A DNA stretch of 64,000 nucleotides. Origin: Euryodendron excelsum. Taxonomy: Eukaryota; Streptophyta; Magnoliopsida; Ericales; Pentaphylacaceae. Location of the stretch: contig CM065388.1 of NCBI GenBank assembly GCA_033060915.1, forward strand, positions 22,838,501 through 22,902,500. Reading direction: 5' to 3'. Below, piece by piece: positions 45,581-57,448 of the stretch. A program made the translations under genes and the position numbers. The notes beneath the pieces were generated by a model. It was not told the DNA's origin. It worked only from the letters and a program-made list of their open reading frames with translations, and did not search any database. The first letter of the stretch is position 1. Each line of letters begins with the position of its first letter.

Positions 45581-48201
45581 CAAGGTAGGCTTTCTCTTTA
45601 AGTTTCTGCAATTCCCTCTCTCTCTTCTCTCTCCTAACCCACTTGGGTTTTCCTCTATTTTAATCCCCCATCTTCTTCTCTCCTTTGTTTACATGCTTGA
45701 AACAAGAGGATTCCCCGTTCATGTGTAGGATTAGGCTCTTGAAAGTCACCGTGTCGGGTGCTTTTTTTTAGTCTAATCGGAGACCATGTGGGTTCGGCCC
45801 CCTTGATTATATAGTGAAGCCTTTAATCTTGTATGTTCACGACCCCAATTTGCATTGTGCATGTCAAGATCTTGCATTATTCTAAAAGTCATTTTCAAAC
45901 TCATTTTTCAAAACTTGCATTAACATCATTTTCAAACTTGTATCAAATTCTTCTTTTTCAAAACTTGTTTTCAAAATCATAATCCTAAGGTGATTATAAT
46001 ATTTCCATGGCTAGGTTTGCTTTAGGAAAGTGTTACATTTATAGTGACCAATATGGTCCATATTTTCAAAACATTGTTGTTTTCAAAACCACAAATTCTT
46101 CTTAAAGTGATTCTAACCTTCTTATGGTTAGAATTGCTTTAGGAAAGTGAGATATTTTATATACTTTTTAAAAAATCTCTTTTCAAAAATCTCGTCCTAA
46201 AAATCTCTTTTTTAACATGCTTTTCCATAAACTCTCTTAAAATTTCTTTCCAAAATTGTTCTATAAAAACTTCCTCTAAAAATCTATTTTTCAAAACTTC
46301 TTTTTAAACTCCTTTCCAAAAACACTTTCCTCAAAATTCACTTTCTAAAAAACTTTTTTTTCTAAAAAACTCCTTCCAAGATCTTCTTTCTAAAACTCCT
46401 CTCAAGTTCATTTTTCAAAAAATTCCTTTTTAGGATCTCTTTCCGAAAACCTCACTTTCCAAAAATTCCTTTTCTTAGTGTCCAAGTTAAACCTTAGGGC
46501 CAACGATTAGGAAATCCTAATTTTCTTACCAAAAACATGATTTTCAATCTTATCTTAAAACTTAGATTTCCAAAACCTATTTTCTACGTCAAAACTATAG
46601 ACTTCAAAATCTAGGGTTTCTAAAACTTCACATTCCAAATCTATACCAAATCCAATCTTCAATTTAGGAAATCAAATCCAATCTCCCCTTTAGGAAATCA
46701 AATCCAATCTCCCATTAGGAAATTAGATCCTATCCTCCGTTTTTGGAAACAAAATCACACCATCTCTTCTTAGAAACAAAATCCAATCCCTTGTTTTAGG
46801 AAATAGGAATCTCAATCTTTCCTAGTCTAAACCTTTCCTAATTCCACACCTTTCCAAATCTTAACTTTCCAAATCTAAATTTTTAAATCTTTCGTAAACT
46901 CACTCCTTTCCTAACTTCAAGTGTTTTCTAAAACTCAAACTTTGAATCCTTCTAAAATTCTAAACTTTCCTAAACCTCAAATATTTCCAAATCTAAAACT
47001 TTTCTGAACTCAAAACTTTCTTACTTTCAAAACTTCCCTATTTCAAAATGTTCCAAATTCAAAACTTTCTTAAAATGAAATATTTCCTATTTCAAAACTT
47101 TCTTAATCCAACATTTCCTTAATTTGAAATCTTTCCTAAAATGAAACTTTCTTAAACCAAAACTTTCCTAAAATGAAACTTTCCTAAATCAAACCTTTCC
47201 TAATTCGAACCCTACCCAAATCCAATCTTTTCTAATCTTCCAAGTTCAACATTCGAGTCAAATCTTTCTTGATCATAAGTCCTTTCTAAAACTTCCTTTC
47301 CTAAGTCCAGGTTTCCTATCTCCCAATCTTCCAATCCAAATTCCAATTTAATCTCTTTCTCCAATCAAACCTTCTATTTTCTATCGGACTCTTGTCCGAA
47401 CTACGATTGAGCTGATTCCTTCAAAAGGATACGTAGGCAATCCTCATGGGTGCGGTCTCAACTTCTTTCAAATCTCCAATTCAACAATCTTGTTTAAGTT
47501 TCTAATTCCATGATCTATTTCAAACTTTCAATTTCAAATTTGTATTTCCAAATCTCTATTTTCAATTTCTAAAACTTTTCAATTTCAAATTTATCTTTTT
47601 AAATTTCTTTTTAAATCAAATCAATTTCTTTCCAATTCTATTTTCCAACTTTCCCTCTTGCATTTACACATCATGCATCATTCTTTTAAACATTCTTTTC
47701 TAAAGTAAATAGGATTGGACATTTCTCAGTTGAAGACTCTCATAGGTGAATTTAGGGTAAATAGACATGTAGGTACCGCAAGGGCAGGGTAGAGTGATGG
47801 CTTAGTGCGTCTTCCCTACACGTAACCAACCTCCGAAGCTAGGATCACTATTTTCGAAATACTAAAATGGAGTTTATTTTCAAAAAGAGCTTAAATATTT
47901 TCTGAAGGTTGCTAAACAACTGGTTTTCTTAAAAACCCTCTCTCGAGGAAGTATTTTCAAAGTCATTTTCAAAAACCCTAAGTGTAATTCTCGGATTGTT
48001 CTTAGTTTTTAGGTGACCTAACTCACCTTAATCAAGTTAGGTGGCGACTCCGAATGTTTTCTAAAAGCTCTTTATTTAAATCTATTTTCAATTTAAACCT
48101 AGTCGGACTCATTTTTCTAGGAGGATGAGTTCTAATGAGAGAGTACAGTATTTTTCCCGCTTATGTGTGTATTCTCGAGAACGAAAAATCTGGGCACGAC
48201 A
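45581..48201 (+). mobile_element. Element D 3' LTR, right part (with duplicated leader)
   Basis: Restarts at CAAGGTAGGCTTTCTC, so 45581-45791 repeats 44474-44686. It continues with the CT-rich tract, island 1 (47383-47456), island 2 (47767-47840), hairpin, PBS-like decamer (48042-48051) and GGGCACGACA end at 48201. Either the same LTR after rearrangement or a second copy joined here. Confidence 0.8.
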
Positions 48202-48622
48202 GTTGACACATTCAACAAGCTCATGCATTACAAGTCTTGAAAGTTTGAATATAAACTTGGAAGTATGAAGAGATTGAAGGTCTTCAAAGGAGTCAAGATT
48301 TAAGTAAAGTTAAATATCACAAGTTCCATTGAAGATTTGATGAAGACATGGAGGAATGAATGATTGAAAGTATTCTTGAATATTCACATGTTTTGAAGAA
48401 GACCTTTCAAGCTTTACAAGTCTCAAATTGATGATTCTTGAATAGCTTAATGAGGTTTGTTATATTGATTGAAGAATCCTAGAAGAAATCAAGTTGATGA
48501 AGATCAAGTAAAGATATTAAAGATGTTCAAAGAAAAATAAAAGATCAGTTGAAGAAAAGAGATCTCAAGTCTTGAAACCTCTCATGAAGATTTTGAAGAA
48601 GACTTAGATCAATGGAAGAAGT
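48202..48622 (+). mobile_element. Sirevirus-like LTR fragment
   Basis: 48440-48622 matches 16550-16745, for example AAGAGATCTCAAGTCTTG and TAGATCAAT-GAAGAAGT. Begins GTTGACACATT, again the GTTGACAC word. Cut at 48623 by a CACTA end. Confidence 0.6.
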
Positions 48623-49950
48623 CACTACAAGAAAATAGGGATTTTGCGACGGCGCCATGCTGTCGCAAAAACCTATTAGCGATGGCATGTGACGGGTAGT
48701 TAAAAGTAGGGTCACAAAAAGTATTGGCAACGGCGTTTTCTATAACAATGACGGGCTTGCGTTTTCTTTAGCGATGGTTGTGGCTGTCGCAAAAAATTAT
48801 GTAGCACATAAAAACTTTTCGCAACGGATTGAGCTGTGGTTATTGGTTATTAAAGCGACGGGTTTGAGTTTTCTTTAGCGACAGCATTAGCCGTCGCAAA
48901 AACATGTGTGGACATTAAAAACATTTAGCGACGGGGTGGGCTGTCGCTAAAGCGACAGCTAGTGTTGTCGCTATTGGTTAAAAGCGACGGCTAGTGTTGT
49001 CGCTATTGGTTGTTTAAGCAATGGCTTGATTCGTCACTAAAGTAACTAAACGTTGTAATACTCTTTAGTGATGGGTTGAAACCGTCGCTAAAAATAACCT
49101 TTTGCCATAGCTTTTCCCATGGCTAATAACTATAATTTTACCTAATAAATATTATTGTGATGACTCCAATTAACTGTCACTAATAACCAACTATTTTGTC
49201 ACAAAACCATTGTAAATAACCTTTTGTTATCAATAATTTACCTGTACATTTTTTCCACTAACACAAAAAATCCATTCATATTCATCCATATCTAAAATAT
49301 AAATAATTCCAAATTGTATCAAGGTCAAAAATTAAATCTCCATACAAAAATTCAAAATAGACACTTACAGATCTTCAAATACAAAATCAAACTAAATAAA
49401 AATATCCCCATACACAACACTTTGTGAACTACAATTTCCCAAAAACAAAGTAGTCACCCATTATGCGGCGTAGCACAAAATCTATTCAATATATATATTA
49501 GTATTATGCCCATCACCGTTGTCGATTTGTCCATCGTCACTCTTTTTGTATTACTTGAAAAATTTTAAATATTAATGATATATGAGTTAATATATAAGAG
49601 AGTATATGTGCATTCAATTACGTCTAGCAAAAAAATGAAAAGGTAATATACATCACAAGACCGCCAAACAACACATCGACCAACTGATTCTCCAACAGTT
49701 TTAATGCCATGGTGAGGTTTTCCAAAAGGGTCGTGAGCTTTTTCGCCAATTCAACAAACACTTTTGAAAACTCAGGACCCAATGGTTTGGCATCCACGTT
49801 TGTCAAAGGGTCCATACTAACAAGAAGTCCCTCTGCAACCTCTACTTTCGGAACACCAACACAAAGCAAGTATACTTTTATAGTGTCCTACAAGCAAAAA
49901 TATATATTTATAATTTTATTACAAGTTCACTATTCGAGTGAGAAAAAAAG
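48623..49950 (-). mobile_element. CACTA transposon end, second copy
   Basis: Starts CACTACAAGAAAATAGGG, followed by a dense array of GCGACGGC / GCCGTCGC motifs (48640-49130), the classic CACTA subterminal region. C-terminal coding exon on the minus strand at 49624-49887 makes this the 3' end. Right boundary not visible. Confidence 0.8.
49624..49887 (-). CDS. CACTA-element protein, C-terminal exon (Transposase_24-like)
   Basis: A splice acceptor (TTGCTTGTAG) precedes the exon at 49888. Residues include VAEGLLVSMDPLTNVDAKPL and GPEFSKVFVELAKK, matching the usual near-C-terminal block of plant CACTA Transposase_24 proteins and, residue by residue, the exon at 5296-5520. Open to its stop. Upstream exons are not found; the element is truncated on the right. 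Confidence 0.6.
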   Translation of the reverse strand, partial: DTIKVYLLCVGVPKVEVAEGLLVSMDPLTNVDAKPLGPEFSKVFVELAKKLTTLLENLTMALKLLENQLVDVLFGGLVMYITFSFFC

Positions 49951-50188
49951 GTTTAGTTTAAAAGATAAGCAAGAAGACGATCTACTAAAAAAGGGGTAAA
50001 ATTTGAAATCATTATGAATTTATGAAGCTAGCTAAAGGGTTTGTGCTAGGCGCCATATTGAATTCATTCTTAATTTGTCATTAAGTCTCAAGGAAGCAAA
50101 TACTTATTAGAATACGTCCATGACCCTGCAGTGCAGCCACCATTGCTTCATTGCTGTTATTGAGAACGGTTACATTTTTATTTTTTAG
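49951..50188 (+). other. No gene assigned
   Basis: Probably intron of the candidate gene that follows; includes a GAGAACGG segment and a poly-T run leading to the acceptor at 50187-50188. Confidence 0.4.
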
Positions 50189-50324
50189 GCCAAGACATTG
50201 ATTAAAGTGGTTCCTGAAAGCCTAAGAAAGGAGGTTTGGGATTGGTGGGAGGAACTTACTGGTGCACACTCAATTGTTTCTCTAAAGCCTAAGAATACAT
50301 TTTCTTTCTCTAAATATTGCATAG

Positions 50325-50332
<8 letters not shown>
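50189..50332 (+). CDS. Candidate internal exon of an unidentified gene
   Basis: After a good acceptor (ATTTTTTAG) the frame reads LIKVVPESLRKEVWDWWEEL and then TGAHSIVSLKPKNTFSFSKY, a normal amino-acid composition unlike the low-complexity shadows nearby. The exon runs into an (AG)n(TG)n repeat, so its donor is unclear. I do not recognise the family. A short further candidate (50433-50481) reads WFAGCFLKSDFPFSN between CGGCAG and GTGAAT. These may be exons of one gene with 57271-57448, LTR E sitting in the intron. Confidence 0.4.
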
Positions 50333-50372
<40 letters not shown>

Positions 50373-50415
50373 TGTGTGTGTGTGTGTGTGCGTGCGTGCG
50401 CGTGTGCGTGTGTGT
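50331..50415 (+). repeat. Compound microsatellite (AG)n(TG)n
   Basis: About 19 AG units followed by TG/CG units. Confidence 0.95.
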
Positions 50416-53400
50416 CATTCCCCTTCCTCGGCAGCCTGGTTCGCAGGATGTTTTCTGAAATCAGATTTTCCTTTTTCCAATCGGTGAATCAGCTGTAGGC
50501 AAGTGAATCAACTTTAGGCACTCCTAATGATAGTAAACAAGGCCTTTTTCCTGCTGCACCACTCATATCCTTTGTCATCCTAATGAAATTGAGTCAATCC
50601 TACTAGGGGAATTTTTTTTTTTTTTTGGTTGTACTCTGCTGAAGCTATATTTGTTAGGCTCTTCTAAAGTCTATCATCATGATCATTGCTATGAACATAT
50701 GAAATTTCTAATTAGAAAAGCTGTCGCGCTCAGATTTTTTGTACTCGAGGAATACTCACACAAGCGAGAAAAATGTTGTACTTTCTCGTTAGAACTCACC
50801 CTCCTAAAAGAATGAGTGTGACTAAGTTTGAATTGAAAATGGATTTGAATAAAGGGCTTTTGGAAAAGATTTGGAGTTGCCACCTAACTTAATTAAGGTG
50901 AGTTAGGTCACCTAAAAACTAAGCATAATTCGAAAACTACACTTAGAGTTTTGAAAAACAATTTTGAAAATATCTCCTCAAGAGAGGGTTTTTAAGAAAA
51001 ACAGGTTGTTTGGCAACCTTTAGAAAATATTTAGCCCTTTTTTTGAAAAATAACTCCGTTTGATCTTCGAAAACAGTGATCTAGGTTTGAAGGTTGGTTA
51101 CGTGTAGGGAAGACGCACTAAGCCATCACCCTACCCCGCCCTTTCGGTACCTACATGTCAATCTACCCTAGATTCACCTATGAGAGTCTTTAACTAATTA
51201 ATGTTCAATCCTATCCACTTTGAAAAAGAATGTTTGAAAAACATAATGCATGATATACAAGTGCAAGAAAAGAGAGTTGATTTGGAAATAGATTTATAAA
51301 GACGAATTTGATTTGATTTTAGAAGAGAGATTTAAAAGGATAGATTTGAAATTGGAAAGCTTGAGAAATTAGAAATAGAGGTTTGAAAATAGATTGGAGA
51401 TTTGAAAAGATTGTGGAATTTGAGATTTGAAAAATGTGGTGGAGTTTGAGATTTGGAAAATATGGAGGAACTTAAAATTTGAAAAAAGTTGTGACCGCAC
51501 CCATGAGGGTTGCCTACGTATCCTTTTGGAGGAATCAGGTCAGTCGTAGTTCGGACAAGAGTCCGATTGAAAGTAGAAGAGTTGATTTGGCAGAAAGAGA
51601 TTGAATTGGAAGTTGGATTGGAAGATTGAGAAATTGAACTTAGAATAAACAATTAAAAATTGAAATTTAGAATTTTGGAATTGAAGAGATTGGATTTTGA
51701 TTTGAAAAGATAGAACTTGGAAGAAAGATTTATATTTGTTTTCAAAAGATGGAGGTTTAGGAAATCTAGACTTAGGAAAGATAGGAGACTTAGGAAAAAC
51801 TTAAGATTTAGAAAGATTTGACTTGAATGTTGGACTTGGAAGACTTGGAAAGATTGGATTTTAGGAAATGTTCGAATTAGGAAAGGTCCGACTTACGAAA
51901 GTCTCGAATTAAGAAAGTTTTATTTTTAGAAAGTTTCGAATTAGGAAAGTTTTCAATTGGGAAAGTTTTCAAATTAGGAAACCTTTGAAATTAGGAAGGT
52001 TTTGAATTAAAAAAGTTTCAACTTAGAAAAGTTTTGAAATTAGGAAAGTTTTGACTTGGGAAAGTTTTGAATTTGGAAGGTTTAGAAAACAAGGAAGTTT
52101 TGAAAATAAGAAACTTTTGAGTCTAGAAAGTTTTGAATTTAGAAAACTTCAAATTTGAAAAGATTTGAAATTTTGGAAGTTTAGGATTTAAAAAGTTTTA
52201 AAGTTTTAGAAGATCTTGAGATTAGGAAATGTTTGAGTTTAGGAAAGATTTAAAAACTTAGGTTTGGAAAGTTAAGATTTGGAAAGGGGTAGAATTAGGA
52301 AAGATGTGGAAGTTTAATGTTTAAGGAAAGATTTGAAAGTTTTAGGAAACTTATGGTTTAGGAAAGTAGGAAATTAGGAGAGAGTTGAATTTTGAAAGAT
52401 TTGGATTAGGAAGGGTTAAGATTCCTATTTCCTAAAGCAAATGATTGGATTTCGTTTTTAAAAGAGAAGGTTTGATTTTATTTTCAAAAACGGAGGATTG
52501 GATCTAGTTTCCTAAACGGGAAGATTGGATTTGGTTTCCTAAAGAAAAGATGGGATTTGGTTTTCTAAAGGAAAGATGGAATTGACAAGGATTTCGAAAG
52601 GGAAGTTTCTAGAAACCCTAGATTTGAAAAACTATAGTTTTGACATAGAAAAGAGGTTTTGAAAATATGCATAGTTTTGATGTAGAAAACAAGAGGTTTT
52701 GGAAACTTAGGTTTTAAGGCAAGTTTGAAAACCATGTTTTTGGAAAGAAAATTAGGGTTTCCTAATTGTGGGTTCTAGGGCTTGACTTAGGCACCAAGAA
52801 AAAGGATTTTTGGAAAGTGCATTTTTGGAAACACGTTTTTGGAAGAAAATCCTAGAGAGGAGTTTCTAGAGGGAATATTTTGGAAAGAGAGTTTTTTAGA
52901 AGGATTTTTGGAAGGAGGTTGTTGGAGAGAGTTTTTAGGTAAGTAAATTTTGAGGAGAGTGTTTTGGAAAGGAGTTTGAAAAGAGAAGTTTTGGAAGATG
53001 GATTTTTGGAGGGAGTTTTTGAAAACAGCTTTGGAAAGGAGAGTTTTTGGGAAGCATGTTGAAAAAGAGGGTTTTAGAAAGAGAGACTTTTGAAAAGAGA
53101 GTTTTTAGAAGGTGTAAAAACATCTCACTTTCCTAAAGCAATTCTAACCATAAGAGGGCTAGAACCCCTTTAGGAAAGCGGTTTTGAAAACAACAAGATT
53201 TAAAAATATGGACCGTATTGGTCACTTTGAATGTAACACTTTCCTAAAGCAATCCTAGCCACAGAAAAGCTAGAATCACTTTACGATTGTGATTTTGAAA
53301 ACATAGTTTGAAAAAGGAGATTTTGATGCAATTTTGAAAACAAGTTTAATGCAAGTTTTGAAAACGAGTTTGAAAATGATTTTTGGAAGATGCAAGATCA

Positions 53401-54309
53401 TGATATGCACAATGCAAGTTTGGGATCGTGAACATACAAGGTTAAGGCTTCACCACATAATCAAGGGGGCCGAACCCACGTGGTCTTCGGTTAGCCTAAA
53501 GGAAAGCTCCTGACACGGTGACCCTCCTATAGTCTAATCCTACACATGAACCAGGAGTCCTCTTGTTTTAAGCATGCAAAGAAAGAGGGGGAAGAGATGG
53601 GGGATTAAAATAGAGAAAACCCAAGTGAGTTAAGAGAGAGAAGAGAGAGGGGGGAAGTGCAGAAACGTAAAACGAAAAACCTACCTTGTGTCTTGTTTAT
53701 TTTGTGCGCCTTGCTTGTCTTCGGTCTTTGACTTGATCTTCGTCTTCAATCCTCAAGAGTTGTGTTCAATCTTCAAACTTCAGTTTGCAACTCTTTAAGT
53801 CTTCAAAGGAGGGTTGGAGGCTAGTGTATAAGTGTGTAGGGGTGTGTATGAGTGTATGTAAGGATAGGGTTTGTGTATGGTGGCTAGGGTTTGTATATCG
53901 AAATATATGATTTTTAGACTGAGTTTTCGAACCTCTTTCACGCTGGAAGAGGCTTTGCATTTGTAGAGAAAAGAATGCACTGGCGCCTGTTGCAGTGTCG
54001 CCAAGCCAAAAATTACACTAGCGCCACTAGGAGTGGCGCCAGGCCATTTTTTGGCTTGGTGTCACTACTAGTGGCGCTAGCCATTTAGAAAATGTTTAAG
54101 GTCGGCAAGCAATGTATCTTTGACTAGATTTGGGCTTCTATACCAGTGACTACCATGCAATTTTTAGCCTGGCTTCATTAGGAGTGACTCCAGAAAGTCT
54201 GGGAATGATTTGAAGAGGCTGGGAATGACCCAGAAGGCCGAAAAAGAGCAAGAACACTTAGAACAGTGTCCCAGAGGTATTTGGCTTGGAAAATGAGGAT
54301 AGGATGTGT

Positions 54310-55140
54310 TGGAAGGATTGAACGAGCCTTTAGGGGCGAAACAGTCAATCGGGCCGGAAAGCTACCGGGATGGACTCAAATTGTCCCGGAAGAAGACTCG
54401 AGATTTGGAAGCATTATTTAGAATGTTCCCAAAGGTTGCCGGTTTGATTCCCAGAGCCGGTATGGTCGAACAAGGTGACCGGCCCACTAGGGGCAAAACG
54501 GTCATTTCGCATCGGGTTTGCCGGAACTGACTCGGAATGATCCGGAAGGATACAGAAAGGTTGAGAACACTATAAAAAAGATTCTTGAGAAGTTACCGGT
54601 TTGATACCCAGAGCCGGTGTGGTCAGAAAAGGCGACCGGCCCACTAGGGGCAAAACAGTCATTTTGAGTCGGGTTTGCCGGAACTGACTCAGAATGATCC
54701 AGAAAGGTAGAGGAAGGTTGAAAATACTATAAGAAGCATTCCCGGGAAGTTACCGGTTTGATACCCAGAGCCGGCGTGGTCGAAAAAGGTGACCGGCCCA
54801 CCAGGGGCAAAACGATCATTTCGCACTAGGTTTACCGAAATTGACTCAGAATGATCTGAAAGGATGAAGAAAGGTTGAGAATACTATAAAAAGCATTCTC
54901 AGAAAGTTATTGATTTGATACCTAGAGCCGGCGTGGTCAGAAAAAGCGACCAGCCCACTAGGGGCAAAACGGTCATTTTGTATTGGGTTTACCGGAACTA
55001 ACTCGAAATGATCTGAAAGGATAAAGGAAAGTTGAGAATACTATAAGAAGCAATCTCAAGAGGTTACCGGTTTGATACCCAGAGCCGGTGTGGTTCCCAA
55101 GGCATTCGGATGTCTAGGGGCGAAATGGTCATCTTGACCG
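54310..55140 (-). repeat. ~157-bp tandem array of LTR E, six units
   Basis: Cores of AGGGGCAAAACGGTCATTT type at about 54332, 54489, 54647, 54805, 54959 and 55118. Spacing 154-159. The largest number in any copy here. Confidence 0.85.
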
Positions 55141-55599
55141 GAAAGTCTTGGAAAAGGCCCAAGGGGCAGTTTGGTTATTTTCACCGAAGTGGGCTAGCAA
55201 GCACCGGTGTTGACCTGGGTTTTGAGTGTTTCCGCCACTCTGACGGCGGTTGCGTGATACAGGGGTTTGTTGGCAATTCCCTATATCGACCTGTTTACGA
55301 GTATTTCCGCTACTCTGACGGTTGCGATGTTTGCGAGTATTTTTGCTACTCTGACGATTTGCGATCATTCCCGAGACTGCCTGATCTAGGGAAGTTGCTA
55401 AAGGGATTTCGCGCCTGAGAAGTCAACTTTCTCGAAAGGCGTGCCTAAACGGACATTTCTACATTGGCAGGCTAGCAGGCTAGCAGGCGCCAAAGGTGGA
55501 CCGTTCTACCATCTAGGGGACTTGGGGTCTTGTCCTGGTCAACAGGTTTAAAGGGACTTACCGTTTCGAAGAGCTTTTTCTTCAAAAAATGTGTCGGAC

Positions 55600-56040
55600 C
55601 GTCTCGAGGAATAAACTGTCTCGAGATAGAGATTGGATTTGGAAAGGGGACTTACTATCTTCAGAAAGACGTGCCTGATTTGGAACCGTCTCGAGGGATA
55701 AACTATCTCGAGAGAGGGATTGGAAAGGGGTCTTATTGTCTTTGGAAAGACGTGCCTGATTTGGAACTATCTCGAGGAATAAACTGTCTCGAGAGAAGGA
55801 TTGGAAAGGGGACTTACCGTCTTCGGAAAGACGTGCCTGATTTGGAACCGTCTCGAGAGAGGGATTGGAAAGGGGTCTTATCGTTTCTGAAAAGACGTGC
55901 CTGATTTGGAACTGTCTTAAGGAATAAATTATCTCGAGAAAGGGGTTGGAAAGGGGACTTACCGTCTTCAGAAAGACGTGCTTGATTTGGAATAGATTTA
56001 CCGTCTCGAGGAATCAACTATCTCGAGAGAGGGGTTGGAG
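55600..56040 (-). repeat. ~80-bp tandem array of LTR E, about five units
   Basis: AGACGTGCCTGATTTGGAA repeats at about 55669, 55749, 55829, 55897 and 55976, with CTCGAG palindromes between. Confidence 0.8.
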
Positions 56041-56198
56041 TTGGAATTGGAAAAGATAATGCCCCTAAGGGCATTTTGGTCATTTTGCCTCTATTTGGGC
56101 CTGGTGGGCCCACGAGGCGATGGCAGACGGGATTTGAACTTAGAGAGTTGGTTTCGATTAGAATACGTTTATATTAACTTGGGTACAAGTCTGGACGG

Positions 56199-56408
56199 AG
56201 TGCCCGTTTGGTAGGGCTTAAAAGTCAAGCTTTTTTTTCAGTTTGCTAGTAAAAAAGTCAAGTTTTTCTAGCTTTTTTGCTTTTTTGATATTAGTTTAGA
56301 GAAAAATAAACAAAAAAATAAAAAAAAGCAAAAAAGCCAACTTTTGTTGGCTTTTGCGCTTATAAGCTTATCGAAAAGCTAACCCATAAGCTGTACCAAA
56401 TGCAGCCT
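56199..56408. mobile_element. Fold-back (MITE-like) insertion in LTR E
   Basis: LTR sequence CAAGTCTGGACGGAG is interrupted here and resumes with GTATAGACTGTCGAGCGG. The insert has imperfect inverted ends around TTTGGTA / TACCAAA and internal TTTTTTGCTTTTTTG / CAAAAAAGCC complementary parts, and no coding. A possible 3-bp GAG duplication flanks it; the superfamily is not settled. Confidence 0.6.
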
Positions 56409-56448
56409 GAGTATAGACTGTCGAGCGGTAAAAAATGGGGTGTTTACA

Positions 56449-57270
56449 GAAATTCGCAAGAAAAAACAAGCACTTTTCTATGCTGAGCAATGGTAGTGAC
56501 CATCCAATTCAATTTTGTCCTACTAAGCAATGGTTGTGGGTTTTTTGAAAGGTAGACCTTGATTTTGCTTTCCAGATTTTTCAAATATTCACCTTTTCCC
56601 ATTCAGTTTTCTGATTCCTGGATAATGCCTCTCTCTTACAGTAAGTCGGGAAGAAAAAGAAGAAAAAAAAAAACTCAAAAAGCTAGATAATGCCTCTCTC
56701 TCATAGTCCTTTTTCCTTTATCTAATAACAAGGTAAGCTTCATAACTCCAACCTCAAAACTGGAACATGATAATGATGGACATAGCCCTACATCCTATGG
56801 AGTTGGAATGCTAGAAAATTCTCAGTCTTTCTCCTATTGCTAAATCAATAGACTATCACCACAATGCTTATGTTTAAAATTGTCGGCTATTACTCAGAAT
56901 TTTATTTTTAACTGCTTCATTTGACTTGGTAGTTTCATTAGAAATAATAATGTCAAGATGACAGGAACAAAAAATAAAGCCTCAATATTCAACAAGGAAA
57001 TGGAATATATTTGGGTTAGAGGTTAGGCTTAAAAAGTTGTCTTTAATTTTGTTTAAGTGAGACTTGAAGGAATTTGTTATTGATTTGGTAACCTTTTATA
57101 GTAGGATTTAGTAAATATATTGTATCTACCTAACGTAGACATAGTAAGCAATCTTTTCATTTCCATATCAGAGTTATATTTGATTTCGTTATTGTTTGCT
57201 ATAATTGATTTTGTTCAATTTTGATGTCAGAAGTATATTTGCATCACAGTAATTAGTTATTATTCTACAG
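56449..57270 (+). other. No gene assigned; probable intron
   Basis: AT-rich DNA between LTR E and the candidate last exon. Short CTCTCTCTTA repeats near 56630 and 56695. No convincing exon. Confidence 0.4.
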
Positions 57271-57448
57271 GTCACGCAGACCATGCAAATTCCTCTATCC
57301 TATGCAGATGCTGTTGGCTGAGTCGGATTCTGCAGTGATAGCGGGACTCAGCAGTGGGGATGGGGCTGGACAGTATTTCTTGATTTCTCTCTTATTAAGC
57401 TTTGTACTTTTAGTCCTCTTCCCTCTATGCTTAGGGTGGCTATTATAG
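57271..57448 (+). CDS. Candidate last exon with C-terminal membrane segment, unidentified gene
   Basis: Acceptor TATTCTACAG, then an open frame of 58 codons to TAG at 57446-57448. Residues: SRRPCKFLYPMQMLLAESDS, a polar linker AVIAGLSSGDGAG, and a hydrophobic tail QYFLISLLLSFVLLVLFPLC that would span a membrane once. Composition and splice site look genuine, but I recognise no family and cannot confirm linkage to 50189-50332. Confidence 0.35.

Larger units (their letters stand above)
50722..56448 (-). mobile_element. LTR E: giant LTR in inverted orientation (Tat/Ogre type)
   Basis: On the plus strand it runs TGTCGCGCTCAG to GGGGTGTTTACA, the reverse of A and B. 5727 bp including a ~210-bp fold-back insertion. 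No PBS or PPT and no coding, so a solo LTR, but the flanks (AAAGC left, GAAAT right) do not form a target duplication. Order from right to left: ~81-bp array, ~157-bp array with about six units, GGCGCC hairpin, decayed TATA, CT-rich tract, islands. Confidence 0.85.
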
